Origin: Magnolia sinica
Taxonomy: Eukaryota > Streptophyta > Magnoliopsida > Magnoliales > Magnoliaceae
NCBI RefSeq assembly: GCF_029962835.1
Contig: NC_080583.1
Location: forward strand, 67,379,158-67,443,157
Direction: 5' to 3'
Length of the DNA: 64,000 nucleotides
Position 1 is the first letter of the stretch, and each line of letters opens with the position of its first letter. The notes below the pieces were generated by a model. It worked only from the letters and a program-made list of their open reading frames with translations, searched no databases and was not told the DNA's origin. The translations under genes were made by a program, and so were the position numbers. Below, in pieces: positions 60,300 to 64,000 of the stretch.

Positions 60300-61700
60300 T
60301 CAATCATCAAAGAGATGGGGATAGCGCTCTCGAATCTCGGCCTCGCGCTCCCAAGACGCCTCATCAACAGAATGGTGACCCCACTGAACCTTCACCAAGG
60401 AAATGACCTTGGTCCGGAGGACCTGCTCCTTCCAATTAAGGATACGAACTGGCTGCTCAATGTAAGAAGCATCCTCACGAACCTCCAACGGCTGCCAATC
60501 AATAACAGGAACTATGTCTGACCCACACTTCCTCAGCATAGAGACATGAAAAATGTTGTGGACACCAAACAACTGAGATGGTAAGGCAAGCCGATAGGCC
60601 ACAGCGCCAATGCGCTCAGTGATCTCAAAAGGTCCAATGAATCTTGGGGCAAGCTTGCCCTTCGCTCCAAATTGAATTACGCCTTTCATGGGTGAGACCT
60701 TGAGATACACGTGATCCCTTACATCAAACTCCAAGGGACGACGCTAGCGATCAGCGAAACTCTTCTACCAGCTCTGAGCTGTGCGCATCCTGTGCCTGAT
60801 GACATCGATAACCTCTAACGTCTGCTTTACAAGCTCGGGACCTAGGAGACGCCACTCTCCGACCTCGGTCCAACAACTCAGAGATCTGCACGGTCTACCA
60901 TATAATGCCTCAAAAAGAGTCATGCCAATGGTCGCCTAATAGCTGTTGTTGTATGCGAACTCAGCCAATCGCAGATGCTCATCCCAGCTACCCCCGAAGT
61001 CAATCACGTAAGCCCGAAGCATGTCCTCAAAGATCTAATTGACCCTCTCGGTCTGGCCATCGGTCTGCGGGTGATACGCGGTGTTGAGCTGCAAATCAGT
61101 GCCCATCGCTCTCTGAAAGCTCCCCCAAAACTGAGACGTGAACCTCGGATCTCGATCAGAAACGATCGAGACTGAAATTTCGTGCAGTCTCACAATCTCC
61201 TCGATGAATATTCTCGCAAGCCGGTCCAAAGGCCAAGTCGCACAAATCGTAAGAAAATGTGCGGACTTCGTCAGACGATCAACGACTACCCAAATGATGT
61301 CATGACCGCGCTGAGTCCTGGGCAAACCCATAATGAAATCTGTAGATACATGCTCCCACTTTCACGTCGAGACGCTCAACGACTGTAATAGACCAGGGGG
61401 TCTCTGATGATCTGCCTTGACACGCTGGCATGTGTCACACTCGGCCACAAAACTGGCAATCTGGCACTTCATCCCCGCCTAAAAATATTGTCGCCTCATA
61501 TCACGGTACATCTTCGTCGAGTCAGGATGGATAGAAAACCGTGATCGATGTGCCTCAGTCATAAGATCTCTGTGCAACTCAGGAATATCCGGAACACATA
61601 ATCAGCCTCTGAAGTGAAGTCCACCATCAGCACTAATCTGCCAATCTGTCTGACTCTCAGATATTGCCTCTGCTCGATAATCCTGTAACGACTCGTCTGT
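60300..61700 (-). pseudogene. Tekay integrase with chromodomain (third element)
   Basis: Zinc domain with AECDTCQRVK (both Cys present). Core triad visible in [16 protein letters not shown] and [10 protein letters not shown], with WVVVDRLTKSAHFL between. The GPF-like region is [13 protein letters not shown]. The chromodomain tail is in frame here: [20 protein letters not shown], then [20 protein letters not shown] to the stop at 60300. Stops interrupt near 61034, 60940 and 60735-60775, so it is not intact. Confidence 0.9.
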
Positions 61701-61839
61701 CTACTGAGCCTCGATCACCCTTGTAACAAGAGAGGGTTGAATCGACAGGCTCGATAGCCGAACGATAGAAGACTGCAGACCAAAATTAAAGTCGTACTTT
61801 GCTATATCCTCAAGCATCCTCCACTCCTGAATCATCATG

Positions 61840-63010
61840 TGTGCCATCAGGCCTCGTGGCTGACGGCTGAGGGCATCTGCCACCACATTCGCCTTACCTG
61901 GGTGGTATTGGAGGTCAAAATCATAGTCCTTCAGAAGCTTTATCCAGCGTCTCTGCCTCATGTTTAACTCAGACTGAGAGAATAGATACTTCAAGCTCTT
62001 GTGGTCAGTGATGAGTTCGAACCTAACCCCATAGAGATAGTGCCTCCACACCTTCAGTGCGAAGACAACTACTGTCAGTTCCAAATCATGTGCGGAGTAC
62101 TTCAGCTCATGGACCTTGAGCTGGCGAGACGCATAAGCCACTGGTCTCCCATGCTGCATCAGGACAACACTCAAGCCAATACGCGAAGCATCAGTAAATA
62201 CAACAAATCCATCACTCCCAGATGAAAGAGTGAGGACAGGAGCGGACATCAGATGGTCTTTCAGCTCCACCAATGCCTACTCACATGCGTCAGTCTAAAC
62301 AAAATATGCGCCCTTTCGAGTCAACCTGGTCAACGGGATTGCAATACGGGAGAAGCCCTCAATGAAACGCCGATAGTATCCCGCTAAACCAAGGAAACTG
62401 TGGATCTCGGACGCAGTCGTGGGCTGGTCCCACTGACGCACTGCATCAACCTTCGAGGGGTCTACTACGACACCCTCCCTCGTCACTACGTGACCGAGGA
62501 ACCTCACCTCCTCCTGCCAGAACTCGCACTTATCCAGCTTCGCATACAACCGGTGGGCACGGAGGGTCTGCAATGCGATCTCCATATGCTACATATGATC
62601 CTCACGGGTCCTCGAATATATCAGAATGTCGTCAATGAAGACCACAACAAACTGATCGAGATATGGACGGAAGACCTCGTTCATCAACTGCATGAAGACC
62701 GCAGGTGCATTGGTCAGTCCGAAGGACATGACCTGAAACTCAAAATGACCATAACGCGTCCTGAAAGCCGTCTTCGGGATGTCCTCTTCTCGGACACGAA
62801 TCTGATGATAACCAGAACGCAGGTCAATCTTTGAAAAGAGCTGTGCACCCTGCAACTAATCAAATAAATCATTTATCCTCGGGAGCGGGTACTTGTTCTT
62901 GATTGTGACTCGATTGAGCTCGCGGTAATCCACTCAGAGCCTCAACGAACCATCCTTCTTCCTGACGAAGAGTACCGGTGCTCCCCAAGGTGAACTACTC
63001 GGATGAATGA
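61840..63010 (-). pseudogene. Tekay RT-RNase H (third element)
   Basis: [42 protein letters not shown] and [17 protein letters not shown], with the catalytic Asp pair intact. The thumb is [20 protein letters not shown]. RNase [51 protein letters not shown], then [10 protein letters not shown]. Stops lie near 62880, 62940, 62587 and 62280. The framework is better preserved than in the nested copy. Confidence 0.92.
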
Positions 63011-63020
63011 ATCCCAACTC

Positions 63021-63640
63021 TCATAACTCGTCCAACTGTCGCTGCAGCTCTCGCAACTCCATCGGTACTAGATGGTACGGGGCCTTCGAGATAGGCACGG
63101 TACTAGGCACAAGATCTATCTGGAACTTAATATGACGGCGAGGTGGTAATCCTGAAATCTCCTGGAACACGTCAGGGAAATCACAGACCACCGGTAACTG
63201 ATCGATACACAAGGCAACGGGCTCCTCAACTGCGGACGACATCAAACAAGACAATGGCTCTCCTTGGGGCTCGACGACGAACTGAAACCGCGGCAAGCCG
63301 GGTATGCAGAACGTGACTGTCCTCGCGGAACAGTTCAAGAGGGCGTGGTACTTGGCAAGTCAATCCATGCCTAAGATAACGTCGAAATCAGACAACGGCA
63401 GCACAAATAAGTCAGCGGACAAAAAGATATCACCGACTAGAATCGGATAAGATGAACAGAAATGGCCCAATACTGTAGTCTTCCCCAAGGGCGTCGATAC
63501 GATCAACCCCTCGCGAGCAGACTTTATCGGCAATCCAGTCGAATGACAAAAGTCCTCGGACATGAATGAATTCGATGCACCGAAATCAAACAGTATACGT
63601 GCGATACATGCGGAGATGGAAAGAATACCCTCAATGACTC
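63021..63640 (-). pseudogene. Tekay aspartic protease (third element)
   Basis: The active-site block reads LFDFGASNSF, so the catalytic Asp is present though Ser/Thr is Phe. It continues FVLPLSDFDVILGMD, followed by a stop near 63359 and TVTFCIPGLPRFQF. The region before RT (PPRRHIKFQIDLVPSTVPIS) is well preserved. Confidence 0.88.
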
Positions 63641-64000
63641 CTCCAGATGACTGCGAATCATGTTTAGCGGCGTAGAACCTAGCCTGAGCTAGCTGGGGAG
63701 GTGTCTGTCCCCTCTGAGGTCCCTAGTGCTGCTGCTACCTCTGCGGCGGCCTGTACTACTATCCTTGCTGCTGCTGGGGTCTCGGCGGCTGAGGTGGCTG
63801 CAGTCGCTGCTGATAGGGTCGCTGCTACTGTGGGGGCTGCTGCGGTGCTGTCGGCTGCTGCTGTAAAGGCTACTGTGGTGCTCTCGACGGCTGTAGATGA
63901 GGGCGAGGGCACTCAGACAGGCGGTTCCCTATCCCACCACATCCAAAACAAATTCCTACAAATGGCTGCTGGAGTGGCGCTGGAGGTGCTGCTTGTGCTC
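63641..64000 (-). pseudogene. Tekay gag C-terminus with zinc knuckle, cut by window end
   Basis: A zinc knuckle at about 63955-63910 reads CFGCGGIGNRLSECP: both first cysteines are present but the His position is Asn. A Gln-rich linker with scattered stops (63700-63900) separates it from the protease. The rest of gag lies beyond 64000. Confidence 0.82.

Larger units (their letters stand above)
57188..64000 (-). mobile_element. Third Tekay-type element, truncated LTR, runs off window
   Basis: Same family and orientation as 7096-20006. The 3' LTR 57188-60166 lacks its outer about 1.0 kb. PPT, integrase with chromodomain, RNase H, RT, protease and the zinc-knuckle end of gag follow to the window end. 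Coding regions are broken but carry fewer lost catalytic residues than the nested copy. Confidence 0.9.

Overview
This window is flowering-plant-like nuclear DNA dominated by nested, decayed LTR retrotransposons. There is one convincing host protein gene, a P-class pentatricopeptide repeat (PPR) gene on the minus strand at 38.8-40.5 kb. The plant assignment rests on Athila-, Tekay- and Tork-type retroelements, primer-binding sites (PBS) matching plant initiator tRNA-Met and tRNA-Asp, a PPR gene with site II promoter boxes, a Tourist-like MITE and a probable Caulimoviridae relic. I cannot name the species. I found no rRNA, tRNA or CRISPR features and no operon-like organisation.

Layout. (1) 22-25777 is one minus-strand Athila-type Ty3/gypsy element. 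It has about 2.2 kb LTRs, a perfect 5-bp target-site duplication (TSD) ATACA, a tRNA-Asp-like PBS and broken gag, protease, RT, RNase H and integrase. (2) Inside it, 7096-20006 is a complete but inactive minus-strand Tekay/Del-type chromovirus with about 4.0 kb LTRs, TSD GTTAA, initiator-Met PBS, polypurine tract (PPT) and a chromodomain. (3) 25783-27855 holds a gypsy RT scrap and a minus-strand copia LTR with a little internal sequence. (4) 27856-31790 is a plus-oriented Tekay-family LTR lacking its 3' end. (5) 31.8-42.8 kb is the low-copy island. It holds a PBS-like tandem duplication, a MITE, a probable pararetrovirus relic, the 3' end of a LINE, the PPR gene and a degenerate minisatellite. 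(6) 42782-57187 is a plus-strand copia element. Its protease active site is split by a 4.2 kb Tekay-family solo LTR (44371-54015), which is itself split by an inverted 5.4 kb solo LTR (47591-53026, TSD GCGTG). (7) 57188-64000 is another minus-strand Tekay-type element. Its 3' LTR is truncated and fused to the copia LTR remnant, and its gag runs off the window.

Function. The elements do not cooperate; each is a separate insertion and all are mutated in essential domains. Several active-site losses are C-to-T or G-to-A transitions, as expected from deamination of methylated cytosine in silenced repeats. The PPR protein probably enters mitochondria and binds RNA. The most notable observations are the nesting order, the very long LTRs packed with TGGGCC (site II-like) motifs, a locally hyperdivergent patch in an otherwise similar LTR pair, an internal duplication in the Athila element, and the pararetrovirus relic. 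I saw no convincing previously undescribed biological system. Positions of LTR ends come from reading terminal TG/CA, TSDs and pairwise comparison by eye.
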